From Exiguobacterium sp. s122 (GTDB lineage Bacteria; Bacillota; Bacilli; Exiguobacteriales; Exiguobacteriaceae), in NCBI RefSeq assembly GCF_018618475.1, contig NZ_JACSMD010000001.1, forward strand, positions 186,001 through 250,000: 64,000 nt of DNA. The letters are read 5' to 3'. The translations under genes and the position numbers were made by a program. Under the pieces are notes generated by a model, which was given only the letters and a program-made list of their open reading frames with translations, was not told the origin of the DNA and searched no databases. This document shows, piece by piece, positions 46,034 through 55,143 of this stretch (position 1 is its first letter; each line of letters opens with the position of its first letter).

Positions 46034-47287
46034 ATGGTAAACACGACGAAGTTGAAAGTGCAGGATGCGGAATTGTTTGAAGCGATGCAACACGAGCTCG
46101 GTCGTCAACGGGAGAATATCGAACTCATTGCCTCGGAGAACTTTGTTTCAGAAGCAGTCATGGAAGCGCAAGGTGGCGTATTGACGAACAAGTACGCGGA
46201 AGGCTACCCAGGGCGTCGCTACTATGGTGGATGCGAATTTGTCGACGTGGCCGAAAACTTGGCACGCGATCGCGCGAAAGAGCTGTTCGGTGCAGAACAT
46301 GCCAACGTCCAGCCACATTCGGGCGCGCAAGCGAACATGGCCGTCTACTTCACAGTGCTTGAAGCAGGCGACACGGTGCTCGGGATGAACTTGTCGCACG
46401 GCGGTCATTTGACGCACGGAAGTCCGGTCAACTTCTCAGGCGTCCAGTACAACTTCGTCGAGTACGGTGTCGACAAAGAGACAGAACACATCGACTATGA
46501 CGTCGTCGAAGCCCTCGCGAAAGAACATCAACCGAAACTCATCGTCGCGGGTGCCTCTGCGTACCCACGAACGATTGATTTCGCTAAGTTCCGTGCAATC
46601 GCCGACAGTGTCGGTGCCTACCTCATGGTCGACATGGCCCACATCGCCGGCCTTGTCGCGGCAGGGCTCCATCCGAATCCGGTTGAACATGCGCACTTCG
46701 TGACGACGACGACGCATAAGACGCTTCGCGGTCCACGTGGGGGAATGATTCTTTGTAAAGAAGAGTTCGCAAAAGCGATCGACAAATCAATTTTCCCAGG
46801 GATTCAAGGGGGGCCGCTCATGCATGTGATCGCGGCGAAAGCCGTCGCCTTCGGTGAGGCGCTCCAACCGGAATTCAAAGACTATCAGGCGCAAGTCATT
46901 AAAAACGCGCAAGCGCTCGCAGCAGGATTGGAAGAGGAAGGTCTCCGCATCGTATCGGGCGGAACGGACAACCACCTTCTCCTCGTCGACCTTCGTGGGA
47001 TCGACATCACAGGGAAAGCAGCCGAGCATGCGCTCGACGCTGCCGGCATCACGGTGAACAAGAACACCATCCCGTTCGACCCGGCATCCCCGTTCGTCAC
47101 GAGCGGCATCCGTCTCGGGACGGCCGCGATGACAACGCGTGGTTTCAAAGAAGATGATATGCGTGAAGTCGCCCGCTTGATTGGGCGCGTATTGACGAAT
47201 CATGAAGATGAAGATGTGCTCAAAGCAGCACATGAAGCGGTACGTCATTTGACGGCGAAGTTCCCGCTTTATCCGGAACGAGGCTGA
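46034..47287 (+). CDS. glyA: Serine hydroxymethyltransferase
   Basis: A 417-residue PLP enzyme that makes glycine and 5,10-methylene-THF from serine. The PLP lysine is in [13 protein letters not shown] (about residue 226). Other blocks are [35 protein letters not shown] and [25 protein letters not shown]. It follows the ywl genes as in B. subtilis, but upp is displaced to 52.9 kb by an inserted envelope block. Confidence 0.97.
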   Translation: MVNTTKLKVQDAELFEAMQHELGRQRENIELIASENFVSEAVMEAQGGVLTNKYAEGYPGRRYYGGCEFVDVAENLARDRAKELFGAEHANVQPHSGAQANMAVYFTVLEAGDTVLGMNLSHGGHLTHGSPVNFSGVQYNFVEYGVDKETEHIDYDVVEALAKEHQPKLIVAGASAYPRTIDFAKFRAIADSVGAYLMVDMAHIAGLVAAGLHPNPVEHAHFVTTTTHKTLRGPRGGMILCKEEFAKAIDKSIFPGIQGGPLMHVIAAKAVAFGEALQPEFKDYQAQVIKNAQALAAGLEEEGLRIVSGGTDNHLLLVDLRGIDITGKAAEHALDAAGITVNKNTIPFDPASPFVTSGIRLGTAAMTTRGFKEDDMREVARLIGRVLTNHEDEDVLKAAHEAVRHLTAKFPLYPERG

Positions 47288-47290
47288 CGA

Positions 47291-48214
47291 ATGGACGCAC
47301 GGACACTCGCAGACCGAGAACTCACGGAACTGCCGCTCATCGACATGACGGAATGGCTCGCCCGAAAAGGGGAGCACGACCCGACGTTTCGGCTTGTGGC
47401 CAACGAATTCGGTGTCATCACGACGTTGCTTGACCACGGCTACTTTAGCGAGGCGAGTGAGCGGATCGTACCATTGCTTGGGATGAAAGTGCCGGCTGCG
47501 TTCTATCGACTTGGACTCGCGCTCGAAATGAAAGCGAACGGAAAGAAGGCGGCCAAGCGCCGCTTTCGTTCGTTCACACCGGCCGTCATGAACCATGCCG
47601 ACATGTCGGACTGGCGCAAGGCGTTCAAATGGGAGAAGAAATGGCTCGGGTTGCCGGCCGCCATCGCGCTCGCCCTCGGTGCCCTGGCCTTTTGGCCAGA
47701 CAATGAACCGCCTGCACCGATCGTGACCGAGCCCGCGGTGGATACAATCACCGAGGATGAAGCGCTCGCGGAACGGCTCGAAGAACTTGAGCAGGAAGTG
47801 GCCCGCCTCGAGCAAGAAAATGAGGCGCTTCAAGCTGAAGAACCAACGCCAGAACCAGCCACGGAGCCACCGGCCGTCATCCCGCTCACCGAGGTCGAGT
47901 CGCTCGTCTCGGATAAACGCTATGAGGAAGCGGACGCGTTACTCGTCGGGGAGCCGAAAGCCGGACAAGAGCAAGCGGTCGGGTTTTATCGTTTGCTCGT
48001 CGACAATAAGTTAGACAAAGCGGAGATTGCCGACTATGCGGCCTACGTCGAACGGTATCCTGAGTCCGGGTACAAGGCGGACGTCCTCTGGATGAAAGGA
48101 ATCGCCGAACGGAAAGCCGGGGACGCGTCTTATCGGGAGACGCTTGCTGAAGTCGCGGCGATGGAAGACACATATTGGGCACCGATTGCCGAGTCGGTAT
48201 TGAATGGAGACTGA
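47291..48214 (+). CDS. Membrane-anchored coiled-coil/TPR-like hypothetical protein
   Basis: A 307-residue protein I do not recognise. A soluble N-terminal part (1-115, with helical repeat-like segments) is followed by one membrane helix (about 120-138, LPAAIALALGALAFWP) and a strong coiled coil (about 155-180, heptads EERLEELEQEVARLEQENEA in its core). A Pro/Glu linker and a C-terminal TPR-like region (about 200-307) complete it. It starts 3 bases after glyA, so read-through is likely. A scaffold at the membrane is a guess. Confidence 0.7.
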   Translation: MDARTLADRELTELPLIDMTEWLARKGEHDPTFRLVANEFGVITTLLDHGYFSEASERIVPLLGMKVPAAFYRLGLALEMKANGKKAAKRRFRSFTPAVMNHADMSDWRKAFKWEKKWLGLPAAIALALGALAFWPDNEPPAPIVTEPAVDTITEDEALAERLEELEQEVARLEQENEALQAEEPTPEPATEPPAVIPLTEVESLVSDKRYEEADALLVGEPKAGQEQAVGFYRLLVDNKLDKAEIADYAAYVERYPESGYKADVLWMKGIAERKAGDASYRETLAEVAAMEDTYWAPIAESVLNGD

Positions 48215-48243
48215 GGTTGTAGCTTACGCTACAGCCTTTTTTC
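48215..48243 (+). terminator. Intrinsic terminator
   Basis: GGTTGTAGC/GCTACAGCC stem with a TTAC loop and T-run right after the 307-residue gene. Confidence 0.82.
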
Positions 48244-48296
48244 TCATCAAATTCTAATCGGATTCACCATCTCTTCTCAAACGACTCTCGTATCAT
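48241..48296 (+). promoter_or_regulatory. Direct-repeat operator and promoter of the 89-aa membrane protein
   Basis: TTCTCAT (48241-48247) and TTCTAAT (48252-48258) form a direct repeat of 11-base period, typical of OmpR-family regulators. It is followed 33 bases later by a -10 TATCAT (48291-48296); the -35 region is poor. The same arrangement recurs at 50597-50652. Confidence 0.65.
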
Positions 48297-48322
48297 AAAG
48301 AAAAACGTGAAGGAGCGATTCG

Positions 48323-48592
48323 ATGAGACGAAGTAGAAGCGGTCGGTTTGGCCGAATGATGAAAGGTGTGGTGTGGAGTGTATTGGCCCTCTCACTCATG
48401 GCCGCCGGTATTCTCGGTTTTTTATTTTTTACAGTGACGGGCAACGACTGGCTCAGTCAATGGTTGTCTTACGGGAGCGAGCTATCGCTTCGAGCCGATG
48501 GACTCGAGTTCCGTATCGAACAATGGACCGACTCGCTTGAGATGCGGGTAGAACAATGGATCCCGGAGACGGTCCGACCGTTTTTCGACTGA
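48323..48592 (+). CDS. Small single-pass membrane protein
   Basis: An 89-residue protein with a basic N-terminus (MRRSRSGRFGRMMK), one membrane helix (about 15-38) and a short extracellular amphipathic tail rich in Trp and acidic residues (FRIEQWTDSLEMRVEQWIPE). No known family. RBS GAAGGAG. It directly precedes the two-component genes and shares an upstream operator with the acidic protein gene after them, so it may belong to their regulon. Confidence 0.75.
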   Translation: MRRSRSGRFGRMMKGVVWSVLALSLMAAGILGFLFFTVTGNDWLSQWLSYGSELSLRADGLEFRIEQWTDSLEMRVEQWIPETVRPFFD

Positions 48593-48663
48593 ACAATCCG
48601 GGAACAGAATAACGATGCGTCGGGCGGACTGCTCGGCGTTTTTTGAAGGAAAGGATGAAGACG

Positions 48664-49341
48664 ATGGCAACGATTCTTGTCGTCGAAGACGACGTTAAAA
48701 TTGCACGACTGTTACAACTCGAACTGATGCATGCAGGGTATACCGTCGAGGTCGAACACGACGGCCGGGCCGGACTCGAGCGAGCGCTGTTGGGCGGGAT
48801 TGACTTGATGCTCCTTGACGTCATGTTGCCCCAGATGAGCGGGCTCGAAGTCGTACGCCGCGTGAAAGCCGAACAACCGACCTTGCCGGTGCTCATGGTG
48901 ACGGCGCGGGACGACCGTTATGACAAGGTGAGCGGGCTCGACCTCGGGGCGGACGACTATATCACGAAGCCGTTCGAAATGGAGGAACTGCTTGCCCGAA
49001 TTCGTGCGTTTTTGCGGATGCGGCAACATCTTCAAACCGATACGAGTGAGCGCACCTTTTCTTATGAAGGGCTCACGGTCGACGTCAATCGCCATGAAGT
49101 GACGTGTGACGGTAACGTCGTCGAGTTGACGCGACGCGAATTCGACTTGCTCGCTTATTTGATTGAACATCCGGAACGGGTGTTGACGCGCGATCAATTG
49201 CTCGAACACGTCTGGGGCTTTGACTACTACGGTGACACGAACGTCGTCGACGTGTACGTGCGCTATGTCCGGAAGAAGCTCGGGGGCAATTGGATTCAGA
49301 CCGTTCGCGGTGTCGGATACATGTTGAAACGTGGTGAGTAA
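48664..49341 (+). CDS. OmpR/PhoB-family response regulator (ArlR-like)
   Basis: A 225-residue DNA-binding response regulator. The receiver domain has the acidic pocket (VVEDD), phosphoacceptor Asp52 (LMLLDVMLP), Thr in MVTARDD and Lys in YITKPFEMEELLARI. A C-terminal winged helix (about 128-225) has ELTRREFDLLAYLIEHP and VDVYVRYVRKKLGG. Start ATG at 48664 follows AAGGAAAGGA; in-frame ATGs at 48643 and 48655 are less well placed. The kinase gene starts 1 base after its stop. Confidence 0.92.
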   Translation: MATILVVEDDVKIARLLQLELMHAGYTVEVEHDGRAGLERALLGGIDLMLLDVMLPQMSGLEVVRRVKAEQPTLPVLMVTARDDRYDKVSGLDLGADDYITKPFEMEELLARIRAFLRMRQHLQTDTSERTFSYEGLTVDVNRHEVTCDGNVVELTRREFDLLAYLIEHPERVLTRDQLLEHVWGFDYYGDTNVVDVYVRYVRKKLGGNWIQTVRGVGYMLKRGE

Positions 49342-49342
49342 G

Positions 49343-50581
49343 ATGAAGCTGCGCACAAAAATCGCCCTCGCGATGACAGGGTTCATGCTGTTTCTTTTAA
49401 TCACATCGTTTGGGGTCGCATGGCTTGTCTCGCGTCATCAAATCATCGATTCCCGCTATGACGTGTTGCGGCAAGCACTGAGCCTCCTAGAGGAAGATAC
49501 GCGCAACCGGGACGCCGTCGTCTCGCTCCACGAAGACAGTGTCGTCCTCGAGCGGCAAGCGAACGGGGAATGGGGTATCGTCGGGGGCTCGACCGCGGAC
49601 GGGCTCAGCTTTCCGGTCAATTACGGAGAACCGGCGCTCGTCGGCGATTGGTTCGTCATCGCGACGTCGAACGGGCTCGCTTACGGATTCGAAGACTCGG
49701 CCGTCAGTGAGACGCTCCGGACGCTCGCGACCATCTTCCTCATCATTTTCTTCATCGCCGTCGTCGTGACGTTCATCGGCAGCCTCTGGATTGTCCGCCA
49801 AGGGCTTGCGCCGCTTCGAAAGCTAGAGGCGACGATGCAGCGCATCACCACGTCTGGTACGCTTGAAACGATTGACGTCGGTTCGAACGAGGATGAAGTG
49901 GCGACGCTCGCAGACGGGTTCAATCAGATGATTGACCGAGTCGAAGGGTCGATGGACCAACAACGTCGGTTCGTCGCTGATGTTTCACATGAACTGAAAA
50001 CACCGCTCACGGTCATCGAAGGCTATGCGAAATTGCTCAGGCGTTGGGGACAGCGTGACCCGGCCATCCGTGATGAGGCGATTGACCACATTTTGACGGA
50101 GTCACGCCAAATGCGGGAAGACTTGATCGAACCGATGCTCGAGTTGAGTCGTTTCCCGACGATTGAAGAAGTTGAATCTGAACCGATTGACTTGACGCAA
50201 CTAGCCGATCAGCTCGTGGAACGGTTCGAGCGCTCGCACGGTAAGCGGATCGCAATCGAGGCGACGGGACGGTGGGAAGGGCATCGTGATTCGCTTCAAC
50301 GTCTACTCGTCATCTTCATCGATAACAGTTTGAAGTATGCCGAGGACACGCGCGTCACGATGACGTCGACACGAATCGAAGTCCGTGACCACGGACCGAC
50401 ACTTGACGAAGAGGCACGCGAGCGACTGTTCGACCGGTTTTATCGACTCGATGAAGCGCGCGACCGGAGCGGTAGCGGGCTCGGGCTCGCCATCGCGAAG
50501 GAAGTGGCGGACTTGAACGGGTGGACCGTCGGAAGTTATGCCAACGCGCCGAGCGGAAGCGTATTTTACGTCACGAAATGA
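49343..50581 (+). CDS. Sensor histidine kinase (ArlS-like)
   Basis: A 412-residue membrane kinase. Two helices (about 8-30 and 130-152) flank a ~100-residue extracellular sensor domain; a HAMP domain (about 153-205) leads to the phosphoacceptor H-box DVSHELKTPLT (about 216-226) and an HATPase_c domain with the N-box FIDNSLKYAED and the GSGLGLAI G-box. The architecture equals ArlS/CssS-type sensors. It is partner of the adjacent regulator. The ligand is unknown; envelope stress is likely from the surrounding exported proteins. Confidence 0.92.
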   Translation: MKLRTKIALAMTGFMLFLLITSFGVAWLVSRHQIIDSRYDVLRQALSLLEEDTRNRDAVVSLHEDSVVLERQANGEWGIVGGSTADGLSFPVNYGEPALVGDWFVIATSNGLAYGFEDSAVSETLRTLATIFLIIFFIAVVVTFIGSLWIVRQGLAPLRKLEATMQRITTSGTLETIDVGSNEDEVATLADGFNQMIDRVEGSMDQQRRFVADVSHELKTPLTVIEGYAKLLRRWGQRDPAIRDEAIDHILTESRQMREDLIEPMLELSRFPTIEEVESEPIDLTQLADQLVERFERSHGKRIAIEATGRWEGHRDSLQRLLVIFIDNSLKYAEDTRVTMTSTRIEVRDHGPTLDEEARERLFDRFYRLDEARDRSGSGLGLAIAKEVADLNGWTVGSYANAPSGSVFYVTK

Positions 50582-50596
50582 AAGAAGTTTCGCAAC

Positions 50597-50652
50597 TTCT
50601 CATCGTTTTCTAATGGAATCCTCGTGGTGCTCTAAGGTCGACCTTCTATGAT
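50597..50652 (+). promoter_or_regulatory. Direct-repeat operator and promoter of the acidic repeat protein
   Basis: TTCTCAT (50597-50603) and TTCTAAT (50608-50614), 11-base period, then 32 bases to -10 TATGAT (50647-50652), which is followed by AAAG as in the copy at 48241. Identical geometry at two promoters flanking the two-component genes points to a shared activator. Confidence 0.65.
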
Positions 50653-50698
50653 AAAGGTGTAGATCAGGAACACCACACGACATGAGGAGGAATTGAAC

Positions 50699-51370
50699 AT
50701 GAAAGTATTTGGATGGATTTTAGGAGTCGGCTTGGCGGTACTCGCCGTTGCCGGAATCGGATTGTATGTGGCAAACGACAAGACGGACACGGTTATCGTC
50801 CCTCGCGCGATTGACAGTGCGAACAGCGGATCGAATGAGACGAACGATGCGAGTGACGACGGGCAAGTAGAGACAACTGAAGAGGCGTCCGAGTCGGCTG
50901 CCTCAGGCGACATCCCGATTCGCTCGGTCGATGATGACGACGATTATGAACTGTATGGTACGCTCGTCGCATTGACAGATCGTGACGTCACCATCAGCTT
51001 CAGCGGAAAAGAGTCGACATATCCGCTCGCGGCCCGTCACGAGATTGATGACGATACACCAAAAGCAGGCGATCGCGTCAAACTTGAATTCAATCGCAAC
51101 AACGAAGTGAAAGAAGTCGACCGCGAGAATGACGATTTTGACATTTACGGCACGTTCGTCAACATGTCGGACCGTGACGTGACGATCGAACGGGAAGGCC
51201 AGCAGTTGACGTTCCCGCTCGCGGCACGTTATGAACTAGACGACGGGATGCCAAAAGCAGGCGACCGCGTCAAGCTCGAATTGAACACACAAGAACAAGT
51301 GAAAGAAATCGAGCGTGAAGACGACGACCGTGACGACAGCGATGACGATGACGATCGTGATGACGACTAA
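50699..51370 (+). CDS. Exported acidic protein with two tandem beta-domain repeats
   Basis: A 223-residue protein with an N-terminal anchor helix (about 3-25), a Ser/Asn/Asp linker (about 36-75), two ~62-residue repeats (about 83-144 and 146-207) and an Asp/Arg tail (DDSDDDDDRDD). Each repeat reads YGT-V-x-x-x-DRDVTI ... YPLAAR or FPLAAR ... PKAGDRVKLE, which looks like a small OB-type barrel similar to DUF5666 domains. The acidic tail could bind cations. RBS GAGGAGG. It follows the kinase gene under its own promoter. Confidence 0.75.
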   Translation: MKVFGWILGVGLAVLAVAGIGLYVANDKTDTVIVPRAIDSANSGSNETNDASDDGQVETTEEASESAASGDIPIRSVDDDDDYELYGTLVALTDRDVTISFSGKESTYPLAARHEIDDDTPKAGDRVKLEFNRNNEVKEVDRENDDFDIYGTFVNMSDRDVTIEREGQQLTFPLAARYELDDGMPKAGDRVKLELNTQEQVKEIEREDDDRDDSDDDDDRDDD

Positions 51371-51387
51371 ATAATACCGGATAGGAG

Positions 51388-51416
51388 GGTGCCACGATTC
51401 GTGGCGCCTTTTTTTC
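51388..51416 (+). terminator. Intrinsic terminator
   Basis: GGTGCCACG/CGTGGCGCC stem, 3-base loop, T7. Confidence 0.85.
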
Positions 51417-51530
51417 AAAACGTAACATTTCTGAAAACATAATCGAAACAAGTTATATGATATGATGAATAAGGAATTTTTAGGGGGTCGTATCCAAGGA
51501 ACGACCAAACGGGAACGGAGGTGCCGAGTG

Positions 51531-52766
51531 ATGCGCGCAGTTTGGACCAGTCTCCTATTATGTACTGTCTTAAGCGGGTGTGGGACGAACGCAATGAATG
51601 CGATTGAGATGCGTCCGCTCGCGGCGACGGCACTGAAACAAGTAAGTGGGATGGAATTACCATTGGAAATAAAAGAGCATATTCTTACATATTGCGAGAA
51701 ACAACCGACGGAGATTTTACCGACGCACCGGGCGAAAGTTTCGGAAACGACCTACGTTCATCCGGTCTATGAAGAACTCGGAAGCAAAACGGTCAGCTAT
51801 TGGACGAGTGGAGAAGCGCGCTACGTCTCCTGTGCGAACAGCTATGAACAGTTTGAACGGACGTTTGAAGTCGAGCCGATTGACGAGCTTGAGCCGTTCG
51901 TCGCTCGCGTTAAAGAGTCCGAGGCGCGGCGTGTGATGACGTTTGAGCCGGAGTCGGACCCGACGTTCGTTAACGAGCGCTTTCATATTGACGCAGAACA
52001 TGAACGCGTCATTCCGGAATCGGTATTTCATTATGAGACACCGGACACCGGATCACTTTATATCACCTATGATGTGAAACGGAACGGACGAACGCTTGAC
52101 CGGACGATCGAGTCAGGACTGTTCGTCTTCAAAGGGGAGCGGACGAGGGGGTACACGTTCTTGACCCAACTTACGGATGGGCGTGTCTCGCTTCAAATCG
52201 GGACGGAACACGGGTTTGAACGGAAAGTGTTGCCGGATATCTTTGTCGGGAAATATGTACACCTCGATACAACCGAGGCGACGGTCGTGCTCGACGGGTC
52301 GCGCCGGCAACTGTTGAAGCGCGTCATCGTCTCGGATGAACCAATTGAACCGATTGGGGACGAATCGTCCCTCGCCTTGTCAAAACGTTACGGCACAGTC
52401 ATTGAAGTATGGGGAAGCGTCCGTTTGCCGCTTACGACGACCTTGATGGACTTGTCGCCAGCGAGCGAGAAGGTACGATTGGCCACGTATGAAAAAGATG
52501 GGATGCTGATTCATCTCGATGGACCGAATACACGCGCCTTATTTGATTTATTGGCTGAAGTGGCACCTTCACATATACCACAGGCTGCCGCATACAAAGG
52601 AACGCTTTCGCTTTATGAACGGTTATCCGAACAAAAACTAGACGTTTATGTATACAATCGTCATGCGTATGTTCGGAACGTGGATACGAATGAGACGTAT
52701 CGGCTCGATAGCGAACGTTTAGAGGAATTACTGATTCGTTCGGGGGTTCGGCTGAGTCTGAATTGA
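51531..52766 (+). CDS. Hypothetical lipoprotein
   Basis: A 411-residue exported lipoprotein: signal peptide 1-16 with lipobox LSGC and lipidated Cys17. The mature part is mixed alpha/beta without a motif I recognise. ATG at 51531 has ACGGAGGTG upstream; the in-frame ATG at 51462 would add a basic stretch before the signal peptide. It sits alone between the envelope genes and upp. Confidence 0.72.
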   Translation: MRAVWTSLLLCTVLSGCGTNAMNAIEMRPLAATALKQVSGMELPLEIKEHILTYCEKQPTEILPTHRAKVSETTYVHPVYEELGSKTVSYWTSGEARYVSCANSYEQFERTFEVEPIDELEPFVARVKESEARRVMTFEPESDPTFVNERFHIDAEHERVIPESVFHYETPDTGSLYITYDVKRNGRTLDRTIESGLFVFKGERTRGYTFLTQLTDGRVSLQIGTEHGFERKVLPDIFVGKYVHLDTTEATVVLDGSRRQLLKRVIVSDEPIEPIGDESSLALSKRYGTVIEVWGSVRLPLTTTLMDLSPASEKVRLATYEKDGMLIHLDGPNTRALFDLLAEVAPSHIPQAAAYKGTLSLYERLSEQKLDVYVYNRHAYVRNVDTNETYRLDSERLEELLIRSGVRLSLN

Positions 52767-52883
52767 GAAATAGGCTGCCTTTTTTCTTGTTTCGTCTGAC
52801 CTTTTGAAAAACAGAAGTTGACCCTACCTTTTTGCAGGGGGTTAGGGTACAATGCTCAAGAGAGATTGAGAGAGGAGTGAAGC

Positions 52884-53516
52884 ATGATGGGAAAAGTACA
52901 CGTTTATGACCACCCATTGATTCAGCACAAGATGACGATTATGCGCAAAGCAGAGACGGGGACGAAGCAGTTCCGCGAGCTCGTCGACGAAGTTTCGTCG
53001 CTCATGGCATATGAAATTACACGCGACCTTCCATTGACAGACGTGGAAATCGAGACACCGGTCTCGGTATCGACGCAGAAGATGATTGCCGGCAAGAAAT
53101 TGGGTATCGTCCCAATTTTACGGGCAGGCCTCGGTATGGTGGATGGCTTCCTCAAAATGATGCCGAACGTCAAAGTCGGTCACATCGGTCTCTACCGTGA
53201 CCCGGAGACGCTCGAGCCACACGAATACTATCTCAAGTTGCCGACGGACATCACAGAACGTGACTTCATCGTCGTCGATCCGATGCTCGCGACAGGCGGA
53301 TCGGCTGCTGACGCGATTGCGGCACTTAAAAAGCATGGCGCGAAGTCAATCAAGCTCGCTTGCCTCTGTGCAGCACCGGAAGGCGTCGAACGTGTTCAAA
53401 ATGAACACCCGGACGTTGAGATTTACCTCGCCGCCCTCGACGAGAAATTGAACGACCACGGCTACATCGTCCCAGGCATGGGCGATGCCGGTGACCGTTT
53501 GTTCGGAACGAAGTAA
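52884..53516 (+). CDS. upp: Uracil phosphoribosyltransferase
   Basis: A 210-residue (or 209 from the second ATG) enzyme making UMP from uracil and PRPP. Family blocks are [25 protein letters not shown], the PRPP loop [12 protein letters not shown] (about 130-141) and the uracil-binding [23 protein letters not shown]. In B. subtilis it is followed by atpI; here about 9 kb of transport and glycolate genes intervene. Confidence 0.97.
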   Translation: MMGKVHVYDHPLIQHKMTIMRKAETGTKQFRELVDEVSSLMAYEITRDLPLTDVEIETPVSVSTQKMIAGKKLGIVPILRAGLGMVDGFLKMMPNVKVGHIGLYRDPETLEPHEYYLKLPTDITERDFIVVDPMLATGGSAADAIAALKKHGAKSIKLACLCAAPEGVERVQNEHPDVEIYLAALDEKLNDHGYIVPGMGDAGDRLFGTK

Positions 53517-53518
53517 GC

Positions 53519-53561
53519 AAAAAGACGAACCCAATCGTAAAAGATTGAGTTCGTCTTTTTT
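53519..53561. terminator. Bidirectional terminator
   Basis: AAAAGACGAAC-CCAATC/GATTGA-GTTCGTCTTTT long stem between converging upp and the osmoprotectant permease gene. Confidence 0.85.
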
Positions 53562-55143
53562 ATTCGTTGATGAGTCCTTCACGGACCAAGAAGTCACGGG
53601 CGACTTTCTCGGGGCGTTGTTTCTCCACGTCCGCGAGGTAGTTCAGCTCTTGCATCACTTCGTCCGTGATTCTGCCGGACAGCAAGTTAAGCACGCCTTC
53701 GAGCTCGGGATGCTCGCGTAGCGTCTCACCGTTAATGAGCGGCACGGCGTAATACGGCGGGAAGAACTGTTGGTCGTCCTCGAGGACGACGAGTTCGAAC
53801 CGTTTCAACAATCCGTCCGTCGAGAAGCCGTCAATCGCTTGGCTCTCACCGTTCATGAGGGCCGTATAGCGCAGGCCGCCATCGACCGGCTTCACATCTT
53901 TAAAGCGGAGCGGATACGTCTCTTTCAAGCCGAGATACCCGTCCTCTCGATTCGAGAACTCAATGGTCGGACCGAAGACGAGCTCGTCGCTAACGGCGGC
54001 GAGGTCCGAGATGCTCTCTAGCGCATAACGGTCCGCGTCTTCTTGTTTGACGGCAATCGCGTATGTGTTGTTGAATCCGATCGGGTCGAGCGTCTGGACA
54101 TCGAAACGGTCCTCAATCTGTGGTTTGACGCTCGCGTAGACGGCGTCAGGATCGTTGTCGACCGCTTGGTTCAACACGTCGACCGACAGGGTGCCGGTGT
54201 ATTCGACGTATGTGTCAATCTCCCCGGTGCGGATGGCGCTGAACGCGACTTGCGTCCCGCCGAGGTTCAGCTGTCGGCGAACGTTCAAGTCGGTCTCTTC
54301 TTCAATCAAGTCGGCGACGATGTTTCCGAGAATGAGTTGTTCGGTAAAGTTCTTCGAGCCGACGACGATCGTATCGTCTTCACGCGTGAACGCATAAATC
54401 GAACCGCCGAGGAGAAGCGCGAACGCTGTCGCGATGACGAAGGCCGGTTTTACGACTTTCTTCGATCGGCGCGTCTTCTTCTTCATGCGACCGTCTGCGA
54501 GAACAATCCCGTTTGGCGCGACTTTATACTCGATACGGCTGACGACGAAGTCGATCAACAAGGCGAGAAGACCAGCTGGGATGGCCCCGGCGAGAATCTG
54601 GTTATTGTCTACCGTCTGAATCCCGGCGAAGACGAGATAGCCGAGACCGCCAGCCCCGACGAACGCCGAGATGGTCATCAGTCCGACGGCCGTGACCGCA
54701 GAAATGCGAATACCGGCCATGATGATTGGTAAGGCGAGGGGTAACTGAATCTTACTTAAAATCTGGCGATCGGTCAGGCCAATCCCTTTGGCCGATTCGA
54801 GCGTATCACCAGGAATGCTCGATAACCCGGTATAAGTGTTCTTCACGATCGGGAGGAGCGAGTAGAGGACAACCATGATGATTGCCGGTGTCGAGCCGAT
54901 TCCGATGAACGGAATCAGAAAACCGAGGAGTGCGAGACTCGGTACGGCCTGAACCACGCTCGTCAAGCCGAGTACTGGTTTCGCGAGACGTGGTGTCCGT
55001 AAAATTAAGATGCCGAGCGGTACGCCGAGCAAGACGGCGAGCGAGACCGCAAAGACGGTCAACTGTAAGTGTTCAAGTAAGAGTGTCCCGATTTGATCGG
55101 TGTTGCTCGCAAAGTAACTGAAAAATGATTGAATCGTATTCAT
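53560..55143 (-). CDS. opuCB: Osmoprotectant ABC transporter permease/substrate-binding fusion
   Basis: A 527-residue fusion of the OpuB/OpuC type. Residues 1-210 form the permease (six helices, ABC loop near SAKGIGLTDRQILSKIQLP), about 225-245 a further helix, and about 250-527 an OpuAC-like binding domain (IVVGSKNFTEQLILGNIVADL; YVEYTGTLSVDVLNQ). It imports glycine betaine, carnitine or choline for osmoprotection. The start overlaps the ATPase stop (ATGA) with GAGGAGG upstream. Exact substrate is unknown. Confidence 0.9.
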   Translation of the reverse strand: MNTIQSFFSYFASNTDQIGTLLLEHLQLTVFAVSLAVLLGVPLGILILRTPRLAKPVLGLTSVVQAVPSLALLGFLIPFIGIGSTPAIIMVVLYSLLPIVKNTYTGLSSIPGDTLESAKGIGLTDRQILSKIQLPLALPIIMAGIRISAVTAVGLMTISAFVGAGGLGYLVFAGIQTVDNNQILAGAIPAGLLALLIDFVVSRIEYKVAPNGIVLADGRMKKKTRRSKKVVKPAFVIATAFALLLGGSIYAFTREDDTIVVGSKNFTEQLILGNIVADLIEEETDLNVRRQLNLGGTQVAFSAIRTGEIDTYVEYTGTLSVDVLNQAVDNDPDAVYASVKPQIEDRFDVQTLDPIGFNNTYAIAVKQEDADRYALESISDLAAVSDELVFGPTIEFSNREDGYLGLKETYPLRFKDVKPVDGGLRYTALMNGESQAIDGFSTDGLLKRFELVVLEDDQQFFPPYYAVPLINGETLREHPELEGVLNLLSGRITDEVMQELNYLADVEKQRPEKVARDFLVREGLINE

